Assembly: GCA_045660295.1 (NCBI GenBank)
Contig: JAZRDN010000053.1
Coordinates: forward strand, 1-15,434
Reading direction: 5' to 3'
Length of the DNA stretch: 15,434 nt
DNA from: RGIG8775 sp045660295
Lineage (GTDB): Bacteria; Bacillota; Clostridia; Oscillospirales; CAG-272
Positions 14,347-15,434 of the stretch are shown piece after piece. Position 1 is the first letter of the stretch; each line of letters starts with the position of its first letter. Under the pieces are notes generated by a model. The model made no database searches and was not told the DNA's origin. It saw only the letters and a program-made list of their open reading frames with translations. Made by a program: the position numbers and the translations under genes.

Positions 14347-14919
14347 TTAGAAGAGAACGCTGAGAGCTGTGATACCCTTCATGAATATCAAGTCAGCAAC
14401 TCCGATCACAATAGCGAGCGAAATTACCACGATAAGAACCACGATTGTGTTCTTGCGAACCTGATTCCAAGGGGACCATGTGATTTTCTTGAACTCACTC
14501 TTAAGACTCTTGCAAAATGTACCGACTTTCTCGCGCTTTACGATACAGTAAACAACGATAGCGATAACTACTATACCAAGAAGGATAAGAGATATGAGAT
14601 CGGATGTTCCGAATCCCTCGCCTGTCGTTGTTGTTTCGCTGTCATGATCATGACCGTCATCGGTTGTCTTGTCGCTTGTTTCCGACTTGGGTGCTTCTGT
14701 TTCATCAACAGCCTCTGTGTCGGCAGCTTCGTCGCTCTCACTGTCGTCAGCAGCATCATCGAGTGTTGCGTCAGCAACCGTCTCGCCGTCTGCTTCGGCG
14801 GAAAGAACGTCATCAGCAGCAACAGTTTCCTCAGCGAAAGCTGTCATCGAAAAGACCGAAAGCATAAGAACTATTGCCAAAAGGATAAGCGAGGTTCTTC
14901 TAAGCTTTGTTTTAAGCAT
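14347..14919 (-). CDS. secE: SecE translocase subunit with signal peptide and acidic extracellular extension
   Basis: The C-terminal part (about 129-190) is a normal Gram-positive SecE: SLKSEFKKITWSPWNQVRKN followed by a membrane helix (about 158-180). SecE clamps the SecY channel. Ahead of it are features SecE normally lacks: a signal peptide (MLKTKLRR, hydrophobic core, probable cleavage after TAFA at 29), an Asp/Glu/Thr-rich region (30-105, including DGHDHDSE) and an extra membrane helix (107-127). The extra helix would place the acidic part outside and the SecE amphipathic helix inside. The start is ATG 14917-14919 with AGGAG upstream. The upstream in-frame ORF extends into rpmG and is not real. 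Total length is 190, versus about 60-70 for usual Gram-positive SecE. Confidence 0.9.
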   Translation of the reverse strand: MLKTKLRRTSLILLAIVLMLSVFSMTAFAEETVAADDVLSAEADGETVADATLDDAADDSESDEAADTEAVDETEAPKSETSDKTTDDGHDHDSETTTTGEGFGTSDLISLILLGIVVIAIVVYCIVKREKVGTFCKSLKSEFKKITWSPWNQVRKNTIVVLIVVISLAIVIGVADLIFMKGITALSVLF

Positions 14920-14938
14920 CTTTTCTTCTCCTCTCGAA

Positions 14939-15100
14939 TTACTTGGATTCTTTGTGAAGAGTGTGCTTGCGGCAGAACCTGCAGTATTTGTTAAGTTCAA
15001 TTCTGTCAGGGTCATTCTTCTTGTTCTTCTTTGTGTCATAGTTTCTCTGCTTGCACTCGCTGCAAACGAGAGTAATCTTGACTCTTACATCATTAGCCAT
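14939..15100 (-). CDS. rpmG: 50S ribosomal protein L33
   Basis: A 53-residue ribosomal protein beginning MANDVRVKITLVCSECKQRNY. It carries two CxxC pairs (Cys13/Cys16 and Cys40/Cys43), the zinc-binding form of L33. NKYCRFCRKHTLHKE is the typical C-terminal segment. The start is ATG 15098-15100 with GGAGG 10 nt upstream. It is the first gene of the rpmG-secE-nusG-rplK-rplA transcription unit, and the secE ribosome binding site begins within a few bases of its stop. Confidence 0.95.
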   Translation of the reverse strand: MANDVRVKITLVCSECKQRNYDTKKNKKNDPDRIELNKYCRFCRKHTLHKESK

Positions 15101-15133
15101 TTTAGCGGCACCTCCCATTAAAAATATTTATTT

Positions 15134-15150
15134 GACCTCTTTAAGAGGTC
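15134..15150 (-). promoter_or_regulatory. 7-bp hairpin in the rpmG leader
   Basis: GACCTCT-TAA-AGAGGTC on the minus strand is a perfect 7-bp stem with a 3-nt loop, about 20 nt before the rpmG ribosome binding site. A further hairpin TTGCCC/GGGCAA with an 11-nt loop is at 15175-15197. The roughly 120-nt leader is therefore highly structured and might be regulatory. Confidence 0.45.
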
Positions 15151-15201
15151 GTAGTACCTCCCTCTGAAGCAGCCTTGCCCGATTGGCGCGAGGGCAACAA
15201 C

Positions 15202-15221
15202 AAAAAACTCTGCTCGCAGAG
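15202..15221 (-). terminator. Terminator-like hairpin at the start of the rpmG leader
   Basis: On the minus strand CTCTG-CGAG-CAGAG is followed directly by six T residues. It starts about one or two bases after the predicted transcription start of the 15230-15258 promoter, so if it works it would stop transcripts at about 20 nt. It could instead terminate transcripts arriving from further upstream. The stem is short, so function is uncertain. Confidence 0.4.
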
Positions 15222-15229
15222 GTGATGAC

Positions 15230-15258
15230 ATTATACCACAATTTACAGGGCTTGTCAA
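15230..15258 (-). promoter_or_regulatory. Perfect consensus sigma-A promoter of the rpmG-secE-nusG-rplK-rplA unit
   Basis: TTGACA (15253-15258) and TATAAT (15230-15235) on the minus strand are exactly 17 bp apart, with TGG before the -10. This is a full consensus plus extended -10, expected of a strongly expressed ribosomal protein operon. Start of transcription is predicted near 15223. Confidence 0.92.
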
Positions 15259-15300
15259 TAGGTTTTTGAAAAAATATTATCAATATCATTATGAAGTGAA

Positions 15301-15380
15301 TTCCCAAAGTAAATTCCACAGTGGAATTTGAAGTGGAATTTAGTGTGGGAAAGATTTTGTGGTAGAATTTAGTCTGGGAA
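15301..15380. repeat. Three copies of a 19-bp motif upstream of the right-edge ORF
   Basis: TTCCCAAAGTAAATTCCAC (15301-15319) is inverted relative to GTGGAATTTAGTGTGGGAA (15333-15351) and GTAGAATTTAGTCTGGGAA (15362-15380). The copies agree at 16-17 of 19 positions. A partial fourth (GTGGAATTT, 15321-15329) lies between. They end just before the ribosome binding site of the next ORF. They could be binding sites at an insertion sequence end or operators for the ORF product. Confidence 0.7.
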
Positions 15381-15396
15381 AAGGAGGTTCCAGACT

Positions 15397-15434
15397 ATGA
15401 ACTACGAAAAGCGAAACAAGCATATGACACTTGA
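15397..15434 (+). CDS. Start of a possible IS30-type transposase (runs off right edge)
   Basis: Only MNYEKRNKHMTL plus part of one codon is visible. The ATG at 15397-15399 has AAGGAGG nine bases upstream. The pattern KRNKHMTL resembles the N-terminus of IS30-family transposases of Clostridia, which continue into a helix-turn-helix. The iterated 19-bp motifs upstream fit an insertion sequence end. Twelve residues are too few to be sure. Confidence 0.45.
   Translation, partial: MNYEKRNKHMTL

Noticed and set aside
14347..15039. Longer secE starting at 15039
   Set aside because: The extension reads rpmG in another frame, and the ATG at 14919 has a strong ribosome binding site.

Overview
The window looks like a chromosome segment of a Gram-positive member of the Clostridia (Bacillota), probably a little-studied gut-type lineage. 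The evidence is the Firmicutes gene order dnaA-dnaN-recF-remB-gyrB-gyrA, strong GGAGG-type ribosome binding sites, consensus sigma-A promoters and a RemB-type protein. I cannot name the genus from sequence alone.

Layout, left to right. 1-965: 5' part of gyrA (minus strand, runs off the left edge). 966-1719: a six-site DnaA-box cluster (1110-1239) followed by a mosaic of hairpin repeats. 1720-9088: gyrB, remB, recF, dnaN and dnaA, all on the minus strand, with a repeat element in every large gap; the dnaN-dnaA gap also holds an AT-rich origin-like stretch. 9089-9827: dnaA promoter, a 483-bp MITE-like element and the copA promoter. 9828-12095: copA, a copper-exporting P-type ATPase and the only complete plus-strand gene. 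12091-12535: another repeat copy and a two-way terminator. 12552-15100: rplA, rplK, nusG, secE and rpmG on the minus strand, driven by a perfect consensus promoter at 15230-15258. 15301-15434: iterated motifs and the first codons of a plus-strand ORF that resembles an IS30-type transposase.

Functionally, the left two thirds is the replication-initiation and topoisomerase cluster (initiator, sliding clamp, gap repair, gyrase, a biofilm-type regulator). The right part supplies ribosomal proteins, a transcription elongation factor and the Sec translocon subunit SecE. copA sits between the two blocks, bracketed by repeat copies.

The most unusual content is two families of structured interspersed repeats. 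Family A has two copies (about 1260-1707 and 7396-7639). Family B has four copies (about 4082-4450, 5591-5951, 9267-9749 and 12091-12500). Both are chains of short-loop hairpins, and in family B several stems differ between copies by compensating base changes. Most copies abut stop codons, and two of them supply the stop codon of recF and copA. Other points are a SecE with a signal peptide and an acidic extracellular region, an Ala/Gly quinolone-resistance region in GyrA, and an atypical DNA-recognition motif in DnaA.
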